Below, one piece after another: positions 15,864-22,541 of a DNA stretch of 64,000 nucleotides. Position numbers and translations under genes: made by a program. Every line of letters begins with the position of its first letter. Position 1 is the stretch's first letter. The notes beneath the pieces are model-generated. The model ran no database searches. It saw nothing but the letters and a program-made list of their open reading frames with translations, and was not told the origin of the DNA. The stretch is taken from NCBI GenBank assembly GCA_963737425.1, contig CAVTSX010000009.1:806001-870000 (forward strand). Reading direction: 5' to 3'. Origin of the DNA: DASXRA01 sp963737425. GTDB taxonomy: Bacteria > Actinomycetota > Actinomycetes > Mycobacteriales > Jatrophihabitantaceae.

Positions 15864-17108
15864 TCAACGCTGCGACAGCAGCAGCGGAATCACGGTCACC
15901 CGCGAGCCGGCGACAACTTCGGTGACGTCCTCGTCGATGACGACCAGGCAATTGGCCGACGCCATTGACGCGACCCGATGCGAGCCCTGGCCGCCGGCGA
16001 AGGACACGCTGTACGTGCCGTTCGCCTCACGGTGCAGCACGCCGCAGCGGAACTGGCGGATGCCGATGGGGCTCTCGAGGCGCTCGATCGCCACTGCCTG
16101 CACGGTCGACCGGTGCACCTGCCGCTTTCCGAGCAGCTTGCGGATCGCCGGCCGCACGAACACCTCGAACGAGACGAGCGCGCTCACCGGATTGCCCGGC
16201 AAGCAGAAGATCGGGATGTTGTCGCCGAGGTGGCCGAAGCCCTGCGGCTTGCCCGGCTGCATGGCCACCCGCACGAAGTCGACCGTGCCGATCTCGGAAA
16301 GCGCCTGCTTGACGACGTCGAACGCGCCCATGCTGACGCCGCCGGTCGTGATCAGGATGTCGGCGCGCAGCAACTGCCCTTCGAGCACGTCGAGCAGTTT
16401 GCTGTGATCGTCGGCGACGATGCCGACCCGGTATGCGTCCGCGCCGGCGTCGCGCGCGGCCGCGGCGACCAGATAGGAGTTCGAGTCGGTGACCTCGCCG
16501 AAGGCGGGCTGCTGGCCCACCTCGACAAGTTCGTTGCCCGTCGAGAGCACCACCGCCCTCGGCCGCGGCCGGACGATCACGCGATCGCGCCCTATCGCCG
16601 CGAGAAGCGAGATCTGCTGCGGCCCCAGCGCGGAGCCGACCCCGAGCGCAGGCGCACCGGCGGGTAGATCCTCACCCATGCGGCGAACGCAGTCACCGCT
16701 GCGTGCCGGCGTGGCAATGCGCACGCGTGCGACTCCGCCGTCGGTGCGCTCGAGCGGGATCACTGCGTCGGCACCTGCGGGCATCGGCGCGCCGGTCATG
16801 ATCCGCATGGACAGCCCCGGCCCCATGCCGGAGCGGGTCTTGGTGCCGGCCACGACGTCGCCGACAACAGGCAACTCGACCGGATTGTCGGCACTGGCCC
16901 CTCTTGTATCGACGGCGCGAACGGCGTAGCCATCCATGGCGGAGTTGTCGAAGCCGGGCAGCGGCACGTCGGTCATGACATTCTCGGCAAGCAGCAGTCC
17001 CTGCGCGTCGAGCAGGGTGATCTCAATCGGCGAGATCGAACCGATCCCGTCGAGCACGCTGGCCAGGTGCTCGTCGACGGACCGCATGCGGTCGTCGTCT
17101 CCTGCCAC
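15864..17108 (-). CDS. moeA: Molybdopterin molybdenumtransferase MoeA (Glp)
   Basis: It inserts molybdate into adenylylated molybdopterin, the last step of molybdenum cofactor synthesis; cytosolic. At 414 aa it is full length. Visible are LPGFDNSAMDGYAVR (about 49-63), the MTGAPMPAGADAVIPLERT segment, the gephyrin-type PxxSTGNELVE motif (RAVVLSTGNELVEVG), TDSNSYLV, ITTGGVSMGAFDVV and FCLPGNPVSALVSFEVF, then the domain IV tail. The start may be GTG 17108 or ATG 17087; each has an AGGAG about 9-10 nt upstream. Actinobacterial homologues next to glpR (Glp) also contact FtsZ, so a second role in division is possible here. Confidence 0.95.
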   Translation of the reverse strand: MAGDDDRMRSVDEHLASVLDGIGSISPIEITLLDAQGLLLAENVMTDVPLPGFDNSAMDGYAVRAVDTRGASADNPVELPVVGDVVAGTKTRSGMGPGLSMRIMTGAPMPAGADAVIPLERTDGGVARVRIATPARSGDCVRRMGEDLPAGAPALGVGSALGPQQISLLAAIGRDRVIVRPRPRAVVLSTGNELVEVGQQPAFGEVTDSNSYLVAAAARDAGADAYRVGIVADDHSKLLDVLEGQLLRADILITTGGVSMGAFDVVKQALSEIGTVDFVRVAMQPGKPQGFGHLGDNIPIFCLPGNPVSALVSFEVFVRPAIRKLLGKRQVHRSTVQAVAIERLESPIGIRQFRCGVLHREANGTYSVSFAGGQGSHRVASMASANCLVVIDEDVTEVVAGSRVTVIPLLLSQR

Positions 17109-17204
17109 TAGTTGGTACTCCTGTCGATCGCGCCGGCTGGGCAGTGTGCGCGGCGTGTGCTGCCGGATCTCGGCGTCGACGTCGTCGCTGACCGCCGCGG
17201 CGCC

Positions 17205-18098
17205 TTAGTCGCCCAAGCTGTCACGCACATACTCGCGCAACCAGGCGTTGAACTTCGCGCCGATGTCGGGGTGTCGCCCCGCCAGTTGCACGACCGCCCG
17301 CACGTAGTCAAGCCGATCGCCGGTGTCGTACCTGCTGCCGCTGAACACCACGCCGTGCACCGGCACGCCCTCGTGCGCCAGTCGGCGCATGGCGTCGGTC
17401 AATTGGATCTCGCCGCCTGCACCCGGCCCGGTTTCGCGCAAGGCGTCGAATATTTTCTGCGGCAGCACGTAGCGACCGATGATCGCCAGCGTGCTCGGCG
17501 CCTCGTCCGCAGCGGGCTTCTCGACCAGATCGCTGATCGCCACGACATTGCCGCTCGGCTCGCCGATCGGGCTGATACTGCCGTACTTGCTGATCTCCTG
17601 GCGCGGAACGTCGATGAGTCCGAGCACGATTCCGCCGTGTTCCTCGTACACGGCCAGCATCTGGCCGAGCAGATCGTCGCGCTCGTCGATGAGATCGTCG
17701 GGCAGCAGCACGGCAAGGGGTCCCCCGTCGGCGAACTTCTCGCCGTGCGCGACCGCATCGCCCAGGCCACGCGGATCGAGTTGGTCTACCCGGTGGATGT
17801 TGGCCAGGCTGGCGGCGCGCTGGATCGTCTCCAGCGACTTGTGATCCGCCTTGTCGGTGAGTATCGCTTCCAGGCCCGGATGCGGCTCGAAGTAGTCGGC
17901 TATGGCCTGTTTGCCCTGACCGAGCACCAGGATGACGTCCGTGATCTTGTTGCGCGACGCCTCAGCCACGACGAGTTCGAGTGCCGGCGTGCTCACAATT
18001 GGCAGCAATTCCTTCGGAACTGTCTTGGTGATAGGCAGGAACCGTGTGCCACGGCCAGCAGCCGGGATCAACGCCTTCGTTACGCGATCACGAGACAT
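17205..18098 (-). CDS. galU: UTP-glucose-1-phosphate uridylyltransferase
   Basis: It makes UDP-glucose from UTP and glucose-1-phosphate for cell-wall and storage polysaccharides; cytosolic. At 297 aa it has the usual bacterial GalU length. The N-terminus has the nucleotidyltransferase signature KALIPAAGRGTRFLPITK followed by VPKELLPIVSTPALE, with DVILVLGQGKQAI, a later LLPDDLI substrate segment and DNPSEV-like VEKP (SDLVEKPAADEAPS). Its ATG is only 17 bp from the ATG of the divergent cyclo-ligase gene, so the promoters of the two genes must overlap the opposite coding regions. moeA follows downstream with a 96-bp gap. Confidence 0.95.
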   Translation of the reverse strand: MSRDRVTKALIPAAGRGTRFLPITKTVPKELLPIVSTPALELVVAEASRNKITDVILVLGQGKQAIADYFEPHPGLEAILTDKADHKSLETIQRAASLANIHRVDQLDPRGLGDAVAHGEKFADGGPLAVLLPDDLIDERDDLLGQMLAVYEEHGGIVLGLIDVPRQEISKYGSISPIGEPSGNVVAISDLVEKPAADEAPSTLAIIGRYVLPQKIFDALRETGPGAGGEIQLTDAMRRLAHEGVPVHGVVFSGSRYDTGDRLDYVRAVVQLAGRHPDIGAKFNAWLREYVRDSLGD

Positions 18099-18115
18099 GC
18101 CGGGAGACTAGCGGG

Positions 18116-18655
18116 ATGTTGCCGGATGAGCCTGCTCGCGGGGGCAAACGCGCGCTGCGGGCTCAACTGCTCGCCGGACGATCTGCCCGCGAGCCCGCCC
18201 AGATCGCGGACGGCCGGGCGGGCGTGCGCGCACACGTGCTGTCCCGGTTTCCGGCTGCCCGCCGTGTTGCCGCCTATCGCCCGATGCGCACGGAGCCTTG
18301 TTCGGTAGAGCTCCTCGATGCCCTTTCCGCGAACGGTGCGCGGGTGATCGTGCCGCTCGTCCTCGACGATCGTGACCTGGACTGGACGCCCTGGCCGAGC
18401 GGTGACCCGCTCGGCGTCGACGCGATCTCACGTGCCGACCTGGTGCTCGTGCCCGCCCTCGCGGTCGATCCACGCGGGATGCGGCTCGGACGCGGGGCCG
18501 GTTGCTACGACCGGGCGCTGACCCGAGTCGGGGCCGGGGTGCCTGTCGTGGCCCTGCTCTATGACGGCGAGATCGTCGAACACGTGCCGGCCGAGGCCTG
18601 GGACATACCAGTGACGGCGGCCGTCACGCCGTCCGGTTGGCACCACTTCGTGTGA
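18116..18655 (+). CDS. 5-formyltetrahydrofolate cyclo-ligase
   Basis: An ATP-dependent enzyme that returns 5-formyl-THF to 5,10-methenyl-THF in the cytosolic one-carbon pool; 179 aa, normal length. Visible are the N-terminal basic KRALRAQLLAGR helix, AAYRPMRTEP, VLVPALAVDPRGMRLGRGAGCYDRAL (the conserved PALAFD-GxRLGRGGGYYDR region, with GAGCYDR as a slight variant), VALLYDGEIVEHVPAEAWDIPV and a final CxxH-like end. It is divergent from galU, with start codons 17 bp apart. The following gene, fmdB/ruc, is in the same direction but has its own regulatory site. Confidence 0.93.
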   Translation: MLPDEPARGGKRALRAQLLAGRSAREPAQIADGRAGVRAHVLSRFPAARRVAAYRPMRTEPCSVELLDALSANGARVIVPLVLDDRDLDWTPWPSGDPLGVDAISRADLVLVPALAVDPRGMRLGRGAGCYDRALTRVGAGVPVVALLYDGEIVEHVPAEAWDIPVTAAVTPSGWHHFV

Positions 18656-18703
18656 GTCGGGGCGCCCGGGGTGGACGGGGAATGCCTTCATCCCGCACCA
18701 TGG

Positions 18704-18730
18704 TTAGCAGTCTTAGTAGCCGAGTGCCAG
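18704..18730 (+). promoter_or_regulatory. CIRCE-like HrcA operator upstream of fmdB/ruc
   Basis: TTAGCAGTC (18704-18712), a 9-bp spacer, then GAGTGCCAG (18722-18730). The consensus is TTAGCACTC-N9-GAGTGCTAA, so the halves match at 8/9 and 7/9 positions with the exact spacer. It lies 22 bp before the ATG of the FmdB/Ruc gene. From memory, the M. tuberculosis counterpart Rv0991c belongs to the HrcA heat-shock regulon, which fits. Confidence 0.75.
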
Positions 18731-18752
18731 CCTGTCGGAGGTTCGCCCACCA

Positions 18753-19100
18753 ATGCCCACCTACCAGTACGCGTGCACGAACCCGGACTGCGGCAACCGG
18801 TTCGAACTCGTGCAGACGTTCACCGACGCCGTCGCGAGCGAGTGCCCGGTGTGCGGACAGCCGGTCCGCAAGGTCTACGGATCCGTCGGCGTCGTCTTCA
18901 AGGGCTCGGGTTTCTACCGCACCGACAGCCGCGCGGCGGCGACGGCGTCCACCGCGTCGAAGCCAGACACCAAGGCTGACTCGAAGTCGGAGGCCAAGTC
19001 TGACTCGACGAGCAGCACCGCCACCAAGACCGACACCGCCAAGTCCCCGGCTTCGACGAATGGCTCGGGCGCGTCGTCCAAGGCTGCCGCATCCGCCTGA
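18753..19100 (+). CDS. FmdB family zinc-ribbon protein, Ruc-like redox-regulated chaperone
   Basis: A 115-aa protein. Residues 1-60 are an FmdB zinc ribbon with four Cys in two pairs (YACTNPDCGN and SECPVCGQ), ending VFKGSGFYRTDS. Residues 60-115 are a low-complexity Ser/Thr/Ala/Lys/Asp tail that should be disordered. This matches M. tuberculosis Rv0991c (Ruc), described as a redox-regulated chaperone with a disordered C-terminus, and the same neighbours are present. A CIRCE-like HrcA site lies just upstream and suggests heat-shock induction. A clear GGAGG precedes the ATG. FmdB proteins in other bacteria have only putative regulatory roles, so chaperone function here is inferred. Confidence 0.88.
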   Translation: MPTYQYACTNPDCGNRFELVQTFTDAVASECPVCGQPVRKVYGSVGVVFKGSGFYRTDSRAAATASTASKPDTKADSKSEAKSDSTSSTATKTDTAKSPASTNGSGASSKAAASA

Positions 19101-19208
19101 TCGGGCTCGCGCCATCGGCTTTCCCGGCGATATCCACAGGCACATCCGTTATCCACAGATGACCTGAGCGCCCTGCCCGAGGCTCCCGGTTCGACTTGAC
19201 TGAACCGC

Positions 19209-19868
19209 GTGCTTGCTGACATTGCGGCCCGCCTGCGTGGCTGGCCTCGCCGGGTACTTGCCTTGGGCTGCCTGCTGCTCGCAGCCATCACCGCCCTCGC
19301 CGGGCAGCGTCACAAGCAGCCATCGGTCCCGGGGTCAGCCGTACTGGTTGCGGCGCGCGACCTCGCCGCCGGGGCCCGCCTGTCACCCGCCGATGTGCGG
19401 GTTCGTACCTGGCCCACAAGCCTTCGCCCGCCGAGCGCCGCATCGCGTCCGGCACAGGTCGTCGGCCATCGACTCGCGGGTCCGATCCGCTCGGGTGAGC
19501 CGATCACTAGCACCCGCCTGGCCGGGTCCGGGCTGACCGTGGGTCTGCCCGCAGGCCTTTCGGCAGTGCCGGTCGAGGTAACCGGCGCGGCACTGCCCGG
19601 CCTGGTGCACGCCGGCGATTCCATCGACCTGCTCGTCGGCGATCCACCCGAGGCCGATGCCTCCTCCCCGGGTCCGGCGCGGATATTGGCCGAACGAGTC
19701 CGCGTGCTCGCGGTCATCGGCCTGTCGCCGGATGCCGGCGCCGACGGCAACGGCGTCGGTGACGGTGACGGCGTCGGTCTGATCGTCGCGGCCGACCGGG
19801 CAACGGCACTGCGACTCGCCGCCGCGGCGGGTCGGCCACTCGTCGCGACCGTGCACGGACCACCCTGA
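19209..19868 (+). CDS. SAF-domain protein (RcpC/CpaB-like)
   Basis: A 219-aa protein with a hydrophobic N-terminal segment (RVLALGCLLLAAITALAGQ), then an SAF domain (VLVAARDLAAGARLSPADVRVRTWP and the following GEPITSTRL), then a second domain with VDLLV-like SIDLLVGDPP and a small Gly/Asp-rich repeat GDGDG near 175-180. The fold occurs in the Flp pilus assembly protein CpaB/RcpC; in actinobacteria such orphans lie near mscL without other pilus genes, as here. It is probably membrane-anchored with the SAF domain outside; function unknown. GTG 19209 is the only good start before the membrane segment. Confidence 0.8.
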   Translation: MLADIAARLRGWPRRVLALGCLLLAAITALAGQRHKQPSVPGSAVLVAARDLAAGARLSPADVRVRTWPTSLRPPSAASRPAQVVGHRLAGPIRSGEPITSTRLAGSGLTVGLPAGLSAVPVEVTGAALPGLVHAGDSIDLLVGDPPEADASSPGPARILAERVRVLAVIGLSPDAGADGNGVGDGDGVGLIVAADRATALRLAAAAGRPLVATVHGPP

Positions 19869-19920
19869 GATAACCGGGTATTGCGCACATGCTCCGCATG
19901 GCCGGCGCCCGGAGCGGTAC

Positions 19921-19960
19921 CGAGGTCTGCTTGACCGAGGTCTGCTTGACCGAGGTTTGC
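19921..19960. repeat. 15-bp tandem repeat upstream of mscL
   Basis: CGAGGTCTGCTTGAC occurs twice in tandem (19921-19935, 19936-19950), followed by a partial third unit with one change (CGAGGTTTGC). It is in the 235-bp non-coding gap before mscL; no function is evident. Confidence 0.75.
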
Positions 19961-20103
19961 CGGCGAATGCCGCCGACATTTTCGTATCGCGGATTTCGAT
20001 CACATGAGGCAATTTCGCCCGTTCAGGTTCTAACATCTGCGCCGATGGCAAGCGTCGCCGTCGGATTCATCGGATTTCGTCAGATTCACAGAGGGGGCAT
20101 CAG

Positions 20104-20499
20104 ATGCTCAAGGGATTCAGGGATTTCGTCCTGCGCGGCAACATCGTCGAGCTCGCTGTCGCGTTCGTCATCGGCACGGCGTTCGCGAAAGTGGTCGACA
20201 CATTCGTCGGGGCGATCATCACGCCGATCATCAATGCCTTCCCCGGCGCGAACTCGAATGGCTGGGGCTTCGCCCTGCGGGGCGGCGAACTCGAGGCGAA
20301 GACCTTCATAGACATCTCGACGCTGATAAATGCGATCGTCATATTTGTCATCACGGCGTTTGCCATCTACCTCGTGCTCGTCCTCCCCATGCAAAAGCTC
20401 AACGAGAGGCGTGGTGTGACTCCCGACGAGGCGGTTAAAACCGACGATCAGAGGCTGCTGGAGGAGATACGCGACCTACTGCGTGAGCGGCGCACCTGA
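20104..20499 (+). CDS. mscL: Large-conductance mechanosensitive channel MscL
   Basis: A homopentameric inner-membrane channel that opens under membrane tension during osmotic downshock. At 131 aa it has the family length. The N-terminal helix and TM1 read MLKGFRDFVLRGNIVELAVAF and VIGTAFAKVVDTFVGAIITPII, with the pore-constriction pattern, then a periplasmic loop, TM2 (INAIVIFVITAFAIYLVLVLP) and a cytoplasmic C-terminal helix ending in LLEEIRDLLRER. A GAGGGGGC site precedes the ATG. It is followed after 18 bp by the 47-bp palindromic element, probably its terminator. Confidence 0.97.
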   Translation: MLKGFRDFVLRGNIVELAVAFVIGTAFAKVVDTFVGAIITPIINAFPGANSNGWGFALRGGELEAKTFIDISTLINAIVIFVITAFAIYLVLVLPMQKLNERRGVTPDEAVKTDDQRLLEEIRDLLRERRT

Positions 20500-20517
20500 T
20501 CTACTGCGTGCCCTCAC

Positions 20518-20564
20518 GATTGTGCAACCGTCGGCGTCGTGGGGACGCCGAGGGTTGCACGATC
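20518..20564. repeat. 47-bp palindromic dispersed element, copy 2
   Basis: Matches the element at 1568-1614 at 42 of 47 positions: outer arms GAT(T)GTGCAAC and GTTGCACGATC, inner arms CGTCGGCGTC and GACGCCGAG. It lies just after mscL and before the convergent small acidic-protein gene, where it could terminate both. Confidence 0.8.
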
Positions 20565-20569
20565 GGTCA

Positions 20570-20779
20570 TCACTCGTGATGTGGCGGGCGTTCGCGGCGA
20601 TACCACTCGTCGCTGGCGGCGTCGTCGTCACGATCGCCCCACCCGGTCTCCTGCTCGTCACGTGAGACATCGGGCAATACGGGCGGTTCCGCCGGAGCGG
20701 CCGGTCGCGGCTCGGGACTTTGCGCTTCGGTCACCAGACCATTGTCGACGGTGCTTGGATGCAAGGGTGCCCCGGGCAT
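20570..20779 (-). CDS. Small acidic protein ending RRERPPHHE, conserved hypothetical
   Basis: A predicted 69-aa protein rich in Pro, Glu and Asp, with the segment VLPDVSRDEQETGWGDRDDD and the end EWYRRERPPHHE. Actinobacteria encode small proteins with a similar VLPDxTxDExDxGWGE...RPPH(W/H) ending of unknown function, which is why I keep it. The start is uncertain: ATG 20779 or GTG 20788, neither with a good ribosome-binding site. It converges with mscL and is divergent from the MT0933-like gene with about 30 bp between starts. No domain, membrane segment or catalytic motif can be seen. Confidence 0.5.
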   Translation of the reverse strand: MPGAPLHPSTVDNGLVTEAQSPEPRPAAPAEPPVLPDVSRDEQETGWGDRDDDAASDEWYRRERPPHHE

Positions 20780-20809
20780 CGGGGGCACGGCCGATCAAGG
20801 AGGCGCACC

Positions 20810-21229
20810 GTGACGGACGACGGCAAGATCGCCGACAAGACGGATCATGCGGCCGGCGGGGGTAGCACGGCGAGCAAGGTCGGTGCGCAGGCCAAAGACA
20901 AGGCCAGCGCGCTTGCTAGCCGCGCCGCACCACTGGCCGGGCAGGCGAAGGAAAAGGCAAGCGTGCTCGCGAGCCGCGCCGCACCGCTAGCCGGGCAGGC
21001 GAAGGAAAAGGCAGGCGAACTCGCCCACCGAGCGGGCCCGCTGGCCGGGCACGCTAAGGAGACGGCCACTGACGTTGCGCACAAGGCCGGCAATGTCGCG
21101 GCACACGGCGTGGAGGTCACGGCGGAGAAGGTCGACAAGATCACCCATCGCAAGTACTCGGAGCAGATCAAGTCCGTGAGCACCAAGCTCGAGAACATGC
21201 TCCAGCACGACGAGTCATCGGAGAAGTAG
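20810..21229 (+). CDS. MT0933/Rv0909-like antitoxin-family protein with internal repeats
   Basis: A 139-aa, Ala/Lys/Glu-rich, fully helical protein. The GTG start has a perfect AAGGAGG site 6 nt upstream. Three imperfect repeats of about 19 residues follow each other (KASALASRAAPLAGQAKE, KASVLASRAAPLAGQAKE, KAGELAHRAGPLAGHAKE), visible also as near-identical DNA between about 20900 and 21060. The C-terminus (EKVDKITHRKYSEQIKSVSTKLENML) matches the MT0933 antitoxin-family signature (DKxTGGKYxDQI). No cognate toxin gene is adjacent, and the repeats give it an LEA-like look, so an antitoxin role is not established. The moaD frame begins 4 bp after its stop. Confidence 0.75.
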   Translation: MTDDGKIADKTDHAAGGGSTASKVGAQAKDKASALASRAAPLAGQAKEKASVLASRAAPLAGQAKEKAGELAHRAGPLAGHAKETATDVAHKAGNVAAHGVEVTAEKVDKITHRKYSEQIKSVSTKLENMLQHDESSEK

Positions 21230-21233
21230 CGCT

Positions 21234-21467
21234 ATCACTGCCACCATCAGGTTCTGGGCCGGCGCGCGCCGCGCAGCAGGTCGCGAGCAAGAACCGACAA
21301 CTGCACTGACCGTTGCGGCACTACGCGACGAACTGGCCGCGCGACCGCCTCTCGCGGCGGTCGCGCGGGTCGCAAGCTTCTTGATCGACAGTCAGCCGGC
21401 CGACGACAGCACGCCGATTCCTCCGAACGCGATCATCGACATGCTGCCACCGTTCGCCGGCGGCTGA
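21234..21467 (+). CDS. moaD: MoaD-like molybdopterin synthase small subunit, apparent AUC start
   Basis: An open frame of 77 codons with a complete MoaD/ThiS-type protein: TATIRFWAGARRAAG at the N-terminus, TVAALRDELAARPPLAAV, SFLIDSQPADD, and the essential C-terminal PPFAGG whose terminal Gly-Gly is thiocarboxylated to carry sulfur to MoaE. No ATG, GTG or TTG lies in frame near the start; the first codon that fits is ATC at 21234, 4 bp after the previous stop and about 10 nt after GGAGAAG. Either translation starts at a non-standard codon or by coupling to the upstream gene, or the start codon has mutated. It converges on moaE, its expected partner. The protein match is strong; the start is uncertain. 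Confidence 0.78.
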   Translation: MTATIRFWAGARRAAGREQEPTTALTVAALRDELAARPPLAAVARVASFLIDSQPADDSTPIPPNAIIDMLPPFAGG

Positions 21468-21533
21468 GCCGGCTGTCGGTTGGTCCGTTCGTGCCGTCTC
21501 GCTCGGCACCGACGAAGCATCCGCCACAAGCGG

Positions 21534-21587
21534 GGCGCTCGGCACGAACGAGGCGCTCGGCACGAACGAGGCGCTGAGCACGAGTGA
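21534..21587. repeat. 18-bp tandem repeats between moaD and moaE
   Basis: Two identical units GGCGCTCGGCACGAACGA (21534-21551, 21552-21569) and a diverged third (21570-21587). They lie in the 148-bp convergent gap between moaD and moaE. No protein is supported across them. Confidence 0.75.
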
Positions 21588-21615
21588 GGCCCACGGTGCG
21601 CAACCAGCGCCCGCA

Positions 21616-22044
21616 TCACGGGCAGTTGACCCACTCGTCGGTGCCGTCGTCGAATACCTGACGCTTCCAGATCGGCAGGCGTCGCTTCACCTCATCCACC
21701 AGGTGCATGCACACCTCGAACGCCTCCTGGCGATGCGGTGCGCTGACCGCGGCCACCAGCGCGAGATCACCGACGGCCAGTCGACCGACGCGATGGCTCA
21801 CCGCAAGACCACTCACCGCTTCGAGCGCGGCGAACCCGGCGGCCACTTCGCGCAGCACGTCAGCCGCACCGGGATGGGCCTCGTACTCGAGTTCGGTGAC
21901 GCGACGCCCGTGGTCGTGGTCGCGGACGACCCCGCAGAACACCACGTGCGCACCCGCAGCGGGCCGGAGCACGGCACGCTCGTGCACGCCCACATCGAGC
22001 GGCTGGTCAGAGACGGCCGCGATCACGAGGTCCGATGCGATCAT
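21616..22044 (-). CDS. moaE: Molybdopterin synthase catalytic subunit MoaE
   Basis: With MoaD it converts cyclic pyranopterin monophosphate to molybdopterin by adding two sulfurs; cytosolic. 142 aa, usual length. Motifs are GAHVVFCGVVRDHDHGRRVTELEYEAHP, SHRVGRLAVGDLALVAAVSAPHRQEAF and the active-site segment VDEVKRRLPIWKRQVFDDG with the conserved Lys-Lys/Arg and IWK. Its ATG overlaps the stop of the mog gene (ATGA), so it is translated from the moaC-mog-moaE transcript. The moaD gene faces it from the other side. Confidence 0.95.
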   Translation of the reverse strand: MIASDLVIAAVSDQPLDVGVHERAVLRPAAGAHVVFCGVVRDHDHGRRVTELEYEAHPGAADVLREVAAGFAALEAVSGLAVSHRVGRLAVGDLALVAAVSAPHRQEAFEVCMHLVDEVKRRLPIWKRQVFDDGTDEWVNCP

Positions 22045-22541
22045 GCGCCGCCTCCAGGTCGGTGGTCGCCGCCGGCGAGTTGATCGACGATATGGCTGAG
22101 CAGCGGCGTCAACACCGCCATCCCATCACGGACTCCGCCCGGCGAACCAGGCAAGGTGACGACAAGCGAGTGGTCCAGCGTGCCCGCCACGCCGCGCGAG
22201 AGCACCGAGGTGGGCACGCGCTCGCGTGCGGCCAGCCGCAAGGTCTCGGCGATTCCGGGAACCTCGCGCTGCAGCAGCGGTCGGACCGCCTCCGGCGTGA
22301 CATCGGTCGGGGCGAGCCCCGTGCCGCCGGTCGTGATCACGACGGCGGCGCCGGCGTCGACCGCGGCGCGCACGGCCGACTGAATGGCGGCGACATCGTC
22401 GGGCACGATCACGCGCGAGACGAGCGAATGGCCGGCCTGCGCGAGCAACTCGGCGAGCAACTCACCCGAGTCGTCGGCACGCTCGCCTGCCGCCGAGCGG
22501 TTCGAACAGGTGATCACAGCGGCAGTGACGGCAGCGGTCAC
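22041..22541 (-). CDS. mog: Molybdopterin adenylyltransferase (MogA/MoaB family)
   Basis: It adenylylates molybdopterin to prepare it for molybdate insertion by MoeA; cytosolic. 166 aa from GTG 22541, which overlaps the moaC stop as GTGA and is preferred to GTG 22559, which would overlap moaC by 22 bp. Motifs are the N-terminal AAVITCSNRSAAGERADDSG, VVITTGGTGLAPTDVTPEAV and VTLPGSPGGVRDG, all typical of MogA/MoaB. It is the middle gene of moaC-mog-moaE, coupled on both sides. MogA and MoaB cannot be separated from the sequence by eye; actinobacteria often carry MoaB-named copies here. Confidence 0.93.
   Translation of the reverse strand: MTAAVTAAVITCSNRSAAGERADDSGELLAELLAQAGHSLVSRVIVPDDVAAIQSAVRAAVDAGAAVVITTGGTGLAPTDVTPEAVRPLLQREVPGIAETLRLAARERVPTSVLSRGVAGTLDHSLVVTLPGSPGGVRDGMAVLTPLLSHIVDQLAGGDHRPGGGA

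Noticed and set aside
21321..21581. 86-codon reverse-strand frame with repeated SASFVPSA-type peptide
   Set aside because: The peptide repeat is only the translation of the 18-bp DNA repeats, and the frame overlaps moaD on the other strand.
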